A DNA stretch of 64,000 nt, taken from positions 222,309 through 286,308 of the forward strand of contig CAWDRV010000005.1 of the NCBI GenBank assembly GCA_963804825.1, in the 5' to 3' direction. The notes beneath the pieces are model-generated. The model ran no database searches. It saw only the letters and a list, made by a program, of their open reading frames with translations, and was not told where the DNA came from. Each line of letters opens with the position of its first letter. Within the stretch, counting starts at the first letter, position 1. Shown one piece after another: positions 45,938 through 54,949 of this stretch. The DNA is from JBKQVT01 sp963804825. GTDB taxonomy: Bacteria > Planctomycetota > Planctomycetia > Pirellulales > Thermoguttaceae. The translations under genes were made by a program, and so were the position numbers.

Positions 45938-46573
45938 ATGAATACTGACGACGCCGCAGAAGTTGCTGGTCAGGCAACGGTGGCAGCCGCCAAACCACCC
46001 TCGCGGTTCTCGGTTCGTTTGCTGTTCGTGGTAACAACCCTCTTCATGTGTCTGTTGGGCATCGTGACCAAATTTCAATTGTTTTTGGGACGTGGAATAT
46101 GGGTCGGCGTTGTCGTCCTTCCCGCTGTCGTCTTGCCGCCGTATTGCGTTCTGCGGCCGGACAGACGACCGTGGCGGTTCTCGATTCGCTCGTTATTGGT
46201 GTTAACCACCGTCTACGCAATACTGCTGAGCGCCGCAGCAACGTCGTTCACGACCTTCCTGCTCGGACTTTACCACCTCGAAATCGTCTGGATCGCGTGT
46301 TTCTACCCTTTCGTCATGTTTAAGCGTGGCTGGTACGGTTGCCTTCTCGCGCTGCTCGGCGTTGTGGGGATCGTGGCCCCCTTGGCGTTCCTGCTTCTGT
46401 TGCTATGGGGCTCGGCTATGTCGGGCTGGGGGCCTCATCCCGAGCCGGTGTCTCCGACGTGGGGTGCTGCTGCCGTGATCGGCATCGTTGTTTCGACCGT
46501 CGTTATGTGTTGCGGCGTGTTTTGGCAAATCGCGCGCCGTCGAAAGGATTGGCGGAGCGACCGTGGCAAATGA
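45938..46573 (+). CDS. Planctomycete-type small membrane protein
   Basis: The product is 211 aa from ATG 45938 after AAGGGAG. Five or six hydrophobic helices are apparent. Two internal copies of the planctomycete motif 'RFSIRxLLVxTT' are present ('RFSVRLLFVVTTLFMCLLGI' and 'RFSIRSLLVLTTVYAILLS'), each starting a helix. This motif marks a large family of uncharacterised membrane proteins in Planctomycetes. No catalytic residues are recognised. It is isolated between two repeat clusters; function unknown. Confidence 0.75.
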   Translation: MNTDDAAEVAGQATVAAAKPPSRFSVRLLFVVTTLFMCLLGIVTKFQLFLGRGIWVGVVVLPAVVLPPYCVLRPDRRPWRFSIRSLLVLTTVYAILLSAAATSFTTFLLGLYHLEIVWIACFYPFVMFKRGWYGCLLALLGVVGIVAPLAFLLLLLWGSAMSGWGPHPEPVSPTWGAAAVIGIVVSTVVMCCGVFWQIARRRKDWRSDRGK

Positions 46574-46599
46574 TGTTGCCTGATGCTTTCACCGGCGGC

Positions 46600-46735
46600 C
46601 GGCGCGCGTGTCCTATCGCGGGTTGCCCGGATAGCTTTGCTGTCCGGGTGCCGCAGGCACAACAGGCGTGCGTTGTGGATTGAATCTCCTCTTGCGGCTG
46701 CGCCGCCCCGATAGCGAAGCCATCGGGGCCACCCC
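46600..46735. repeat. CCCGGATAGC / CCCCGATAGCG hairpins
   Basis: CCCGGATAGCTTTGCTGTCCGGG at about 46627-46649 and CCCCGATAGCGAAGCCATCGGGG at about 46710-46732 are two similar hairpins downstream of the membrane protein gene. Confidence 0.75.
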
Positions 46736-46744
46736 CAGGGGCGA

Positions 46745-47752
46745 TCATGGTCGCACGGCCCGCAGGCGCACCAGCAGCCGCGCCATGTCCACCGGCAGCG
46801 GCATCTCCAAGCGTAACGGCTCGCCGGTGATCGGATGGTCGAAGCCCAACTCCGCCGCGTGCAGCGCCTGCCGCTGGGCGCCGCTGGGGTCGGGCTGGGC
46901 CGGGCGGAAAAGCGGCTGATGGTAAACCCGCTCGCCGCAGACCGGATGGCCCGCCTCGGCCAGGTGAATGCGAATCTGGTGCGTCCGCCCGGTCTCCAGC
47001 CGGCATTCCAATAGCGTATATCCGTTGAGGAACTCGATCGGGCGGACGTGCGTCACCGACCGCTTGCCCACGCCGGGCAGCGTCGTGCTGCCGCGGCGTC
47101 CGTCGCCCCGGTCCCGGACGAGATGGGACGCGAAGGTTTGCGCTTCCACCCGGCCGCGGACAATGGCGTGGTAGACCCGATGGACGGCGTGCTTGCGGAA
47201 CAGTTGCACCAGGCGCCGCTCGGCCTCGGCGGTGAGCGCGAAGACCACAAGTCCGCTGCTGTCGCGGTCGAGGCGATGGACGGCGCGGACCCGCGGACCG
47301 CGGCCGGCCTTTCCCCCGCGGCCGGCCCGCCGGCCCGCATTCTTCCGCGCGAGGATGCGACGGACCAACTCGTCGAGCGTCGGCTGAAGCTGCCGCCGCC
47401 GCGGCGTCAAAGATTGCTCCTCGCTGTGCCGGACCGTGGTCACGCCGGCCGGCTTTTCCACGATCACCAGATGCGCGTCGAGGTGGCGAATTTTGATGTC
47501 TTTCGGCCGGGCTGGGGCGTTGCGCGGCTCCCGCCACACCCGTACCACGTCGTCGGCCCGCAGCCGCCGGCCTTCGTCGACGCACAGGTTGCCGTTGATT
47601 TGGATGTGCCGATTATTGACGAGCCGCCGGGCCTCCGACCACGACCGCTCGGGCAAGAGCTGTCGCAGGACCGCGATCAGGGCCAATCCGTCTTGTTCGG
47701 CCGTCACGTGATAGTTGCGAAACTCGGGCGGCGGGGCGTCCTTTTTCTTCAT
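46745..47752 (-). CDS. RluA-family pseudouridine synthase
   Basis: The product is 335 aa from ATG 47752. It isomerises uridine to pseudouridine in rRNA or tRNA. An N-terminal S4-like RNA-binding region (about residues 20-70, 'WSEARRLVNNRHIQINGNLC') is followed by the catalytic core. The core comprises 'VIVEKPAGVTTVRH', 'VRAVHRLDRDSSGLVVFA' with the catalytic Asp, 'ECRLETGRTHQIRIHLAEAGHPVCGE' and 'ALHAAELGFDHPITGEPL'. A basic linker ('RKNAGRRAGRGGKAGRGPR') sits between, which is unusual and may extend RNA contacts. Exact site specificity (RluC, RluD or TruC type) cannot be read. Confidence 0.92.
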   Translation of the reverse strand: MKKKDAPPPEFRNYHVTAEQDGLALIAVLRQLLPERSWSEARRLVNNRHIQINGNLCVDEGRRLRADDVVRVWREPRNAPARPKDIKIRHLDAHLVIVEKPAGVTTVRHSEEQSLTPRRRQLQPTLDELVRRILARKNAGRRAGRGGKAGRGPRVRAVHRLDRDSSGLVVFALTAEAERRLVQLFRKHAVHRVYHAIVRGRVEAQTFASHLVRDRGDGRRGSTTLPGVGKRSVTHVRPIEFLNGYTLLECRLETGRTHQIRIHLAEAGHPVCGERVYHQPLFRPAQPDPSGAQRQALHAAELGFDHPITGEPLRLEMPLPVDMARLLVRLRAVRP

Positions 47753-47852
47753 CCGCGAATTTTAAGGGAGTCCGGGCCGCGTGGTCAACGACTCTCGGAT
47801 CCGGTAACCGTTCACGGGAGACTATCCCACCCGGACCACGTTGCAGTAGACA

Positions 47853-47960
47853 ATCCGCAGATTACGCAGATTTACGCAGAGGGAGAAAAAGGCGACGGGA
47901 ATGTTTGCCGGTCGCTCTTTCTTCGTCTCTCGTCTGCGAAAATCTGCGTAATCTGCGGAT
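47853..47960. repeat. ATCCGCAGATTACGCAG palindrome
   Basis: The left arm ATCCGCAGATTACGCAGATT matches the complement of the right arm AATCTGCGTAATCTGCGGAT exactly over 20 bp, with a loop of about 70 bp. Related to 2823-2904. Confidence 0.95.
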
Positions 47961-48218
47961 GAAATTGGTCTTTTCCATTCGACCTGGCGCGAGGATGACC
48001 ATCCTCTGTGAACAGTTACCTTTGTTCGTGGCAAGAGCGGCGGGTGTCATGCCGTCACGGGCGAAGGGGCAGGGGCGGCATGTGCGACAACTGGAGTAGC
48101 AACGCGCCGGGTTTCGTGGTACCCTCGTGGAAACTGCCCAGCCACGAAACATTCATCCAGGCTGGCCCAGTTTACCTAAGTCGTTGCTCGGGAATAGGTT
48201 CGTGTTTTGGCCGTAAAG

Positions 48219-48262
48219 CCCCCTCACCCCCAACCCCTCTCCCACTACGGGGAGAGGGGAGT
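48219..48262. repeat. CCCCTCACCCCCAACCCCTC palindrome
   Basis: Pairs with CGGGGAGAGGGGAG across a short loop; same family as 18251-18322, 45475-45511 and 61953-61995. Confidence 0.9.
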
Positions 48263-48287
48263 AGCCGCTAATTTCCATCCCACGCCC

Positions 48288-49439
48288 GTGACCATCGCCC
48301 CGGCGCCCATTTACGAAAACCTCCCGCTGCAAAGCCAGGCCGTGCAAAGCCAGGCCGACGGGGTCGAAGACTTCGCCTTCCGAGACGGGCAGAATTACGA
48401 TGCCTACCTCGTCACGGAGCCGGGATGGGAGTATTTTTGGCTGCCGGACCGCCGCGGCGTCGTGGCCATGGTCCGCAAGGGAAAGTATTTGCACGTTGCC
48501 GGCGGGCTGTTGGCCCCGCCGGAACATAAACAGGAACTCCTGGGGCAATTGCTCGCCTATGCCGCCGGCCGGCGACTGGCGGTCAGCTTCTTCAACATCG
48601 CCGAAAACGAATTGCCGCTGTTCCGCCGGTTCGGTTTCCAGGCGACCAAATGGGGCGAAGAGGCCCTGATCGAGCTGGACGGCTGCACGTGGACGGGCCG
48701 GGCCTACCAATGGGTCCGCCGGCAGTCAAGCTTCTGCCGGCGCCATGGCCTGGTGGTTTCCGAGTGCGTGCGTCCGTCGATGACGGCGGGCCAGTGGGAC
48801 ACGCTGATGCGGGAAATTTGCGAGATATCTCGTCTATTCCTGGCCAATAAGCCGCAGAGGGGCGAATTGCAGTGGCTGGAGGGCCGCTTCGATCCCGAGC
48901 ACCTGGGGCGAAGACGCATCTTCATCGCCCGGGCCCAGCGCGGGGCCGGCCGGATCGAGGGGTTTCTCGCCTGTAATCCGTGCCGGCAAGGTGCCCTTTG
49001 GTCGATGGAAACCTATCGGCGACGCCCCGACGCCGTCCGCGGGACCATCCCCTTCCTCTTGCACCAGGCCATGCGGACGTTGCAGAGCGAGGGCGTGCCG
49101 CGGGTCTCGCTATGCCTGGTCCCCGGACTGCGGTGTCGGACGCCGCGGCCGGGCGACAGCCGCATGGCCCGGTGGGGCCTGGTCCTGGGCACCCGCCACT
49201 TCGGCCTGATTTTCGACACGGCCGGGGCGTATCACTTCAAGACGCGATTTCGCCCCTCGTTCGAGGACCGATATCTCTGCGTCTATCCCAGGGTGACCCT
49301 GGGGTCTTTTTGGGCCTTGATCCGGCTGCTGGGCGTGCTCCGGCTGGACATCCCCAAAGTCGTGAGTCTTCTGGCCACCCGTTGGACGAAGCGGATACGA
49401 CGGGCAACGCTTCGTGTGTCCGAGCAGCCGGAAGGCTGA
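48288..49439 (+). CDS. MprF C-terminal-like (DUF2156) acyltransferase-fold protein
   Basis: About 383 aa if GTG 48288 ('VTIAPAPIYENLPL') is used. Upstream in-frame codons to a TTG at 48207 encode only the palindrome, so the start is uncertain. The protein resembles the GNAT-like C-terminal domain of phosphatidylglycerol lysyltransferase (LPG_synthase_C): 'AYLVTEPGWEYFWLPDRRGVVAMVRKGKYLHVAGGLLAP', 'VSFFNIAENELPLFRRFGFQATKWGEEALIELD', and 'GFLACNPCRQGALWSMETYRRRPDAVRGTIPFLLHQAM'. The family transfers amino acids or acts on unknown acyl acceptors. There is no membrane flippase part, so it is a stand-alone domain with a hydrophobic C-terminal patch ('LGSFWALIRLLGVLRL'). Confidence 0.75.
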   Translation: MTIAPAPIYENLPLQSQAVQSQADGVEDFAFRDGQNYDAYLVTEPGWEYFWLPDRRGVVAMVRKGKYLHVAGGLLAPPEHKQELLGQLLAYAAGRRLAVSFFNIAENELPLFRRFGFQATKWGEEALIELDGCTWTGRAYQWVRRQSSFCRRHGLVVSECVRPSMTAGQWDTLMREICEISRLFLANKPQRGELQWLEGRFDPEHLGRRRIFIARAQRGAGRIEGFLACNPCRQGALWSMETYRRRPDAVRGTIPFLLHQAMRTLQSEGVPRVSLCLVPGLRCRTPRPGDSRMARWGLVLGTRHFGLIFDTAGAYHFKTRFRPSFEDRYLCVYPRVTLGSFWALIRLLGVLRLDIPKVVSLLATRWTKRIRRATLRVSEQPEG

Positions 49440-49599
49440 ACTGGCGCGGCCTGGAAAACTTTGCCGGTTGGGCAGAATTTCACGAGTTTGCCGACTTTGC
49501 GGACGATAACCAACGCATAAGCCTGCGCCCGTTTCTGGTCCCAGGCAGCAAGTCGGTGTCCACTGTCGTGCAAAAGCTCTTTTCTGGAAAGGAGTTAAC

Positions 49600-51435
49600 G
49601 TGAGTAAACAGCACTTTTTTCTCGTCATGATCCTCTGTGCGACCGCCGGTACGTCAGTCCTGGCCGACGAGTCCTCTTGGAACCGTGCAGGGACCAAGAG
49701 TGGTTCCGAAGTCGCTTCATCCCCCTCCTATGGTGGGAAGCTAGTGTGCAACGACGCCAACAAGGATGGCACGGCCCCGTACGTGCTTGTGGACAAATGG
49801 GGCGCGGTGCAAACCTATGTGCAGCCGGGGCCGGGCCTTGATCTGCAACCCTATGTCGATCGGCAGGTGTGGATTCAGAGCGGCGGCATGGTGACGGGTC
49901 ACGACGGCGTGCAGTGCATCAAGGCGGATGCGGTCACGTTAAGCGACCGCCCGGCGGCTGCTCCATTGCACTGGTTGCCTTATCGCCAGGCGAATGCGGA
50001 AGCCAGGACCTCCGACCGAGCGGTCCGGCAAACGGCGTATCAAGAGCCTGCCGGCAAACAGCGTAGTGAGCCGATTCCCGCGCCGCAGCCCATTCCGAGT
50101 TCCGAGAACGCCCCGGCAGTGGCCCCGGCGGTCCCGGCGCCGGCCGAGTTGCCTGTCGAGGGCGATTTTGCCGCCGACGAAGGCCCGGCCACGATGGTCG
50201 GACCAGGTCCGGAGGGCCCGGGCGTGCCTTGCGGCAGTTGCCCGGAGCGGTGCGGGACGCCTTGCGATCGTCCTTGCGGGCAGTGCTGCGGGTTGGCGCC
50301 CTATTGGGTGCATCTGGACACGTTGCTTTGGTGGACGAGCGGCATGGCGGTACCGCCGCTGGTAACCACCGGGCCCTCGGCGGACAATCCCGGCATCATG
50401 GGATATCCGGGGACGGTCGTGCTTGCAGGAAGCGGCCGTATCCTGGACGACCTGCAGGTCGGCGGCCGGTTGCAGGTCGGCACATGGCTGAACGAGTGCG
50501 GGACGGTGGGCGTGGAAGGCGAATACCTGGGGTTGGGCGGCGACTCGTACCAGTTCCGCGAGTTCTCCCCCGGCAACCCGATCCTTGCCCGGCCCTTCTA
50601 CGACGTCACCAGGCCGACCACCGATCCGGAAAGCTATGAGCTGGTCGCCCTGCCGGGCGTCATCGCCGGCAGCGTCGCCATCAGTGCCCGGACTTGGTTC
50701 CAGGGAGCCGGCGTGGACATGCGGTTCTTCCTGGGCGGTTGCGAGGGGTGCTGGTCGCCGCCGTGCGATTGTTGCGAGCCCATTCGCAGCGGGTGGCGAG
50801 TTGACTTGACGCTCGGCTATCGCTACCTCCAACTCGCGGACCGTCTGGGCGTGGAAGAAGATCTGACCTCGTTCGCTCCCACCGAGGAGAATCCCAGCAG
50901 CGCCGCCTACCTGGTGCGGGACGACTTCAGCACCAAGAACAGGTTTGACGGCGGCCAGATTGGCTTGTTGATCGCCATGCACCGCAACCGTTGGTCGTTG
51001 GACGTGACACCCAAGATCGCCTTCGGCAATACCCATGAAACCGCCAGCGTCAACGGCAGCACGCTGACCACCGACATCAACGGAACTCCCGCCCTCTACC
51101 AGGGCGGGCTGCTGGCCCTGCCGTCGGTACCGAACGTGGGCAACGGGAACATCGGCAACTACTCGAAGAACGTATTCGCGGTCGTGCCGGAACTCGGTCT
51201 TACGCTCGGCTACCAATTGACGCCCCGGCTTCAGGCCACGATCGGATACTCGTTCCTCTACTGGAGCCGCGTCATGCGGGCCGGCGATCAGATCGACTTC
51301 AAAGTCAATCCGAACCTGATGCCCAATCCCAGCCAAATATACCCGACTTCGGATCCAAACCATCCGGCGTTCACTTACAACCAGGCCGGCTTCTGGGCCC
51401 AGGGGATCAATCTGGGGCTCGGTTATCGTTGGTAA
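49600..51435 (+). CDS. BBP7-family outer-membrane beta-barrel protein
   Basis: The product is 611 aa from GTG 49600 with a strong AAAGGAG ahead. Signal peptide in residues 1-22. A soluble region to about 200 includes an OB-like part ('VLVDKWGAVQTYVQPG') and a Pro/Ala linker. A cysteine-rich stretch ('CGSCPERCGTPCDRPCGQCC') then leads to the barrel: 'YWVHLDTLLWWTSGMAVPPLVT', 'GGRLQVGTWLNE', 'WRVDLTLGYRYLQLADRLGVEE' and the terminal 'GFWAQGINLGLGYRW'. This matches the planctomycete BBP7 group (beta-barrel protein 7), outer-membrane proteins of unknown cargo. It is one of the best taxonomic markers in the window. Confidence 0.88.
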   Translation: MSKQHFFLVMILCATAGTSVLADESSWNRAGTKSGSEVASSPSYGGKLVCNDANKDGTAPYVLVDKWGAVQTYVQPGPGLDLQPYVDRQVWIQSGGMVTGHDGVQCIKADAVTLSDRPAAAPLHWLPYRQANAEARTSDRAVRQTAYQEPAGKQRSEPIPAPQPIPSSENAPAVAPAVPAPAELPVEGDFAADEGPATMVGPGPEGPGVPCGSCPERCGTPCDRPCGQCCGLAPYWVHLDTLLWWTSGMAVPPLVTTGPSADNPGIMGYPGTVVLAGSGRILDDLQVGGRLQVGTWLNECGTVGVEGEYLGLGGDSYQFREFSPGNPILARPFYDVTRPTTDPESYELVALPGVIAGSVAISARTWFQGAGVDMRFFLGGCEGCWSPPCDCCEPIRSGWRVDLTLGYRYLQLADRLGVEEDLTSFAPTEENPSSAAYLVRDDFSTKNRFDGGQIGLLIAMHRNRWSLDVTPKIAFGNTHETASVNGSTLTTDINGTPALYQGGLLALPSVPNVGNGNIGNYSKNVFAVVPELGLTLGYQLTPRLQATIGYSFLYWSRVMRAGDQIDFKVNPNLMPNPSQIYPTSDPNHPAFTYNQAGFWAQGINLGLGYRW

Positions 51436-51733
51436 AAGGACCGAAAGACGGAATCGTTCAGAAGGGCGTTCAGAAGGGAGCAGTCCCATTTTCGGTGAAC
51501 GAAAATGGGGACAGTCCCCAGGGTTATTCCCACATGCGCCATGCGGGGACCTTGGTTCGCCGTCACGGTCTTATTGAAGCCGTGCGAACGTTACAACCGA
51601 AACAACATAAGAGTCTGTCGATGGGTGCCGGCCCAATTTGGAAGAATGGGCAATCTATCAACGACTCTGCGGACCTGTTCCACCACAAACATTCGTTGGG
51701 CAACGGTATCCATCAAGCCCAGGGAGCGTATCG
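51436..51733. repeat. Intergenic region with GGGGACAGTCCC palindrome (51476-51519)
   Basis: The palindrome GGGAGCAGTCCCATTTTCG / CGAAAATGGGGACAGTCCCC occupies 51476-51519. The rest of this 298 bp gap shows no gene and should hold the promoter for the surface protein gene. Confidence 0.85.
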
Positions 51734-53614
51734 ATGTCTCGCAAATCATCGTCTCATTCGCCGCGGTCGTGGTTAGACTCGCTTGCCGGGCTGTTCGGCA
51801 CATCGACTCGGAAGGCTTCGAGCCGGAGCCGCGATCGGCGGCGGTCGCTGCGACTCGAACCGTTGGAAAACCGCACCCTGCTGTCGGTGAACGTGCTTGG
51901 CTCCATCAGCGGCGTTGCCTATTACAATCCGAGCGGGACCGGCCTGACCTCCAGCGCCACGCGGCTTTCGAACGTGACGGTCACGCTGTACAAGGATGGC
52001 GGAAACGGCGTGTTCGACAACGGCGCCGGCGACGACACCGTGATCGGCGCCACCCAGACCAATTCCAGCGGAAGCTACAGCTTCACCGGCCTGTCGGCGG
52101 GGACCTATTTCGTCCAGCAGTCGCCGGCCCCGGGTTACGTGCTGAGCACGGCGGATAGCGTCGCCACGGTCACGATCACCACGGCCGACCTCCAGGGAAC
52201 CACCGGACTGGTCATCGACTCGTTCAGCGCCACCATGGAGTCGGCCACCGCCGCCTATCCAAGCGGCGCGACGGGCAGCTCCTATGCGACGGCGACCGAG
52301 GCCATAGGCGGCGCCCGCGACATGTACGTCCAACGCACATCCACCCACGGCTCGGTCGCGCTGGCGCCGATACGACCACCCCGGGCGCCCTGGACTTTTC
52401 CACCGGTCCCGGATCCGTCGGCACCGGGCAAGTCGTGTGGCAAGGCATTGCGACGGGCGCCTATGCGACCATCTCCGGCGCTGCGGAACCCGACCGGACT
52501 GAACCACCTCGATCTGACCAGCAGCGGCGCCGCCACGGGGATCCAACTCACCCTGGGCGCCGATCGCACCGGAACGGCCGTGTTGACGATCTACACCGAC
52601 GCCAACGACTGGTCCACCGCGACCGTCACCATTCCCGACACCGGCGACGGCACCGCGACCCAGGACGTGTTCGTGCCGTTTTCGAGCTTCTCGGCCGGCG
52701 CCGGCGCTGGCGCCAATTTCACCAACGTGGGCGCGATCCAGTTGGTGCTGAGCGGCCCCGCCGCGATCGATGCGCAAGTCGCCGACATTGAAACCCTTGG
52801 CCCAGCCGTGCAAGTCCACAACTTCGCCAACACGGTCGAGGCCGATCTGGCCATCGTCAAGACCGGCGTCCGAACCCCGTCAATGCCGGCAGCTCGTTGA
52901 CCTACACGCTGACGGCCACCAACAACGGGCCTTCCAACGGCACGGGCGTCACCGTGGTCGATACGCTGCCCGCCGGCGTCGTCTTTAGCTCATGCCTAAC
53001 GACCGGCACCTACAGCGTCTCCGGCAACGTGGTGACGATCGGCCTCGGCGGCCTGGCCAGCGGCGCCACGGCGACGATCACGATCCTGGTCAACGTCGAT
53101 TCGGCCACCACCGGCACCATCAAGAACACGGCCACGATCACCGGCAACGAGCCGGATCCAAACCTGGCGAACAACACGTCGTCGTGCACGACCACGGTCA
53201 ACCAGCTTTACAATCCGCCGAACTTGCTGACCATTAGCAAGACCGTCAGTCCGACCTACGTGTACACCGGCGGCACGTTCACGTACACCCTGCAAATCAC
53301 CAACGGCGGCGCGTTCAGCCGACAACAACGTGACCGTGTCCGACCCCCTGCCGGCCGGCGAAGGCCAGCCCACCGTTTCCACCAGCCAGGGGACGGACTC
53401 CGTGTCCAACGGCACCGTCACGGTGAATTTGGGGACGCTGGATGCGGGCGGAACAGCCACGGTGACCATCGTTGTCCAGGCCACCGCGCCCGGCGGCACC
53501 ACCCTGACCAACATAGCCACCGTCACGGACGACGCGGACGACACCGCCCAGAGCACGGCTATTTCGTACGTTCTCGCGCCGCCTTCGAAGAGCCACTTCC
53601 TCCGCCCCCGGTAA
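51734..53614 (+). CDS. Secreted surface protein with SdrD-B-like and DUF11 repeats (frameshifted)
   Basis: From ATG 51734 the N-terminus is basic ('MSRKSSSHSPRSWLDSLAGL') and contains 'RSLRLEPLENRTLLSVNV', the planctomycete export motif. Domain order: an SdrD-B/Cna-B-like module ('SISGVAYYNPSGTGL', 'NSSGSYSFTGLSAGTYFVQQS'), then a concanavalin-like domain, then two DUF11 repeats ('NAGSSLTYTLTATNNGPSNGTGVTVVDTLPAGV', 'ISKTVSPTYVYTGGTFTYTLQITN' ... 'VSDPLPAGEGQPTVS'). Frame changes occur near 52360, 52480, 52870 and 53320, each restoring domain continuity. It is probably a cell-surface adhesive or structural protein. The end 'SKSHFLRPR' lacks a recognised sorting signal. The frameshifts may be errors or decay. 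Confidence 0.78.
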
Positions 53615-53679
53615 GATAAAAAGGACCGGGGGGCAGCCGTGGGCAGGCATGGTAGCCTGGGTTTGTCCGGAGTCGGCGC

Positions 53680-54885
53680 TTAATCCGTTTTGAAGCCAAG
53701 TTCCCTGGCCTTGTCGAGATCTTCCTCTGCTTTGGACGTCTCGCCCTTGTCTTGGAAGACATGGGCCCGGCCCCAATAGGCCGCGGCCAACTTGGGATCG
53801 AGCCGGATGGCCTTGTTGAAGTCGGCCAGTGCCTTGTCCTTGTCCCCCTTGGCTTGATAGGCAATGCCTCGATTGCAATACGCGATGGCGAATTTCGGGT
53901 CGAGCCGGACGGCGTCGGTGTAGTCGGCAATGGCCCCATCGGCATCGTTGTTTTTCGTGCGGACAACACCCCGGCTGAAATAGAACCCGGCCTGCTTTGG
54001 GTTCAAGCGGATCGCCTCGTTGTAATCGGCCATGGCCTTGTCGAAATCTTTCGCGTCCTCGTAGAGGAGTCCGCGATGGCCATAGGAGTCGGCATCCTTG
54101 GGATCGAGCCGAATGGCCGTGGTGAGGTCTGCGATGGCCTTGTCGCTGTCGCCTTTCCGAACATAGGCGGCGGCCCGAAAGAAATAGGCCCGGCCGAATT
54201 TGGGATCGAGCCGGATGGCCTCGTTAAGGTCGGCGAGGGAATTGTCGACGTCGCCTTTGGCTTGGAATGCGATGCCCCGGCTGCAGTAGGCCGGCGCGGA
54301 TTTCCGGTCGAGCCGAATGGCGTCGTTGAAGTCGGCGATGGCGCGGTGCCAATCCGCTTTCGCCACAAAGGCATCGCCCCGGTGACAATAGGCCTCGGCG
54401 AATTTCGGGCTGAGCGCGATGACCGCCGAAAAATCGACGATGGCCCTGTCCAGGTCATGGTTGGCCATATACGCGTGGGCCCGGCCAAAATACGCCTTGC
54501 CGTTCCTCGGATTGAGCTGGAGGGCCTGGGTAAAGTCGGCGATCGCCTTGCGATAATCCCGCTTGTCCGAATAGGCGTCGCCCCGGTGACAATACGCCGG
54601 GACATATTTCGGGTCGAGCCGGATCGACTCCGTGAAATCGGCCAGGGCCTTGTCCCCGTCGCCCTTGCGGGCGTAGACAATGCCCCGGGCACAATAGGCC
54701 ACGGCGGGCTTGAACTTCAGCCGGATGGCCTCGGTGAACGCCGCGAGCGCGGCGTCGTAGTCCCGCTTGTTGAAAGACGAAAGCCCTTGGTAATAGGCGG
54801 TTTCCCCCGGATCGGCGCTGGCCGCGATGTTTGGGAACAACAGGACCGCGGCCAACGCCGCCGCCCAGCACTTGCACCGGTTCAT
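53680..54885 (-). CDS. Secreted protein of eleven TPR repeats
   Basis: The product is 401 aa from ATG 54885 with a signal peptide ('WAAALAAVLLFPNIAASA'). After the signal the whole protein is eleven consecutive 34-residue TPR units with the pattern 'AYCxRGxAYxxKGDxDKALADFxxAIRLDPK'. Such arrays form superhelices that bind other proteins. The DNA of the units is highly similar, suggesting recent internal duplication. There are no other domains, so it is probably a periplasmic scaffold. It converges with the surface protein gene. Confidence 0.9.
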   Translation of the reverse strand: MNRCKCWAAALAAVLLFPNIAASADPGETAYYQGLSSFNKRDYDAALAAFTEAIRLKFKPAVAYCARGIVYARKGDGDKALADFTESIRLDPKYVPAYCHRGDAYSDKRDYRKAIADFTQALQLNPRNGKAYFGRAHAYMANHDLDRAIVDFSAVIALSPKFAEAYCHRGDAFVAKADWHRAIADFNDAIRLDRKSAPAYCSRGIAFQAKGDVDNSLADLNEAIRLDPKFGRAYFFRAAAYVRKGDSDKAIADLTTAIRLDPKDADSYGHRGLLYEDAKDFDKAMADYNEAIRLNPKQAGFYFSRGVVRTKNNDADGAIADYTDAVRLDPKFAIAYCNRGIAYQAKGDKDKALADFNKAIRLDPKLAAAYWGRAHVFQDKGETSKAEEDLDKARELGFKTD

Positions 54886-54949
54886 GGCCTTCCCTCCGGG
54901 TCGGACAAATCTGAGGTCTCTAGTGCCGCTTCATTTCTCTTGCAGCCGC

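Larger units (their letters stand above)
47753..48287. other. Divergent intergenic region with two palindromes
   Basis: The stretch between the pseudouridine synthase and the next gene holds the palindromes at 47853-47960 and 48219-48262 and otherwise no gene. A short open stretch from 48207 is in frame with the downstream gene but is translated repeat. Confidence 0.6.
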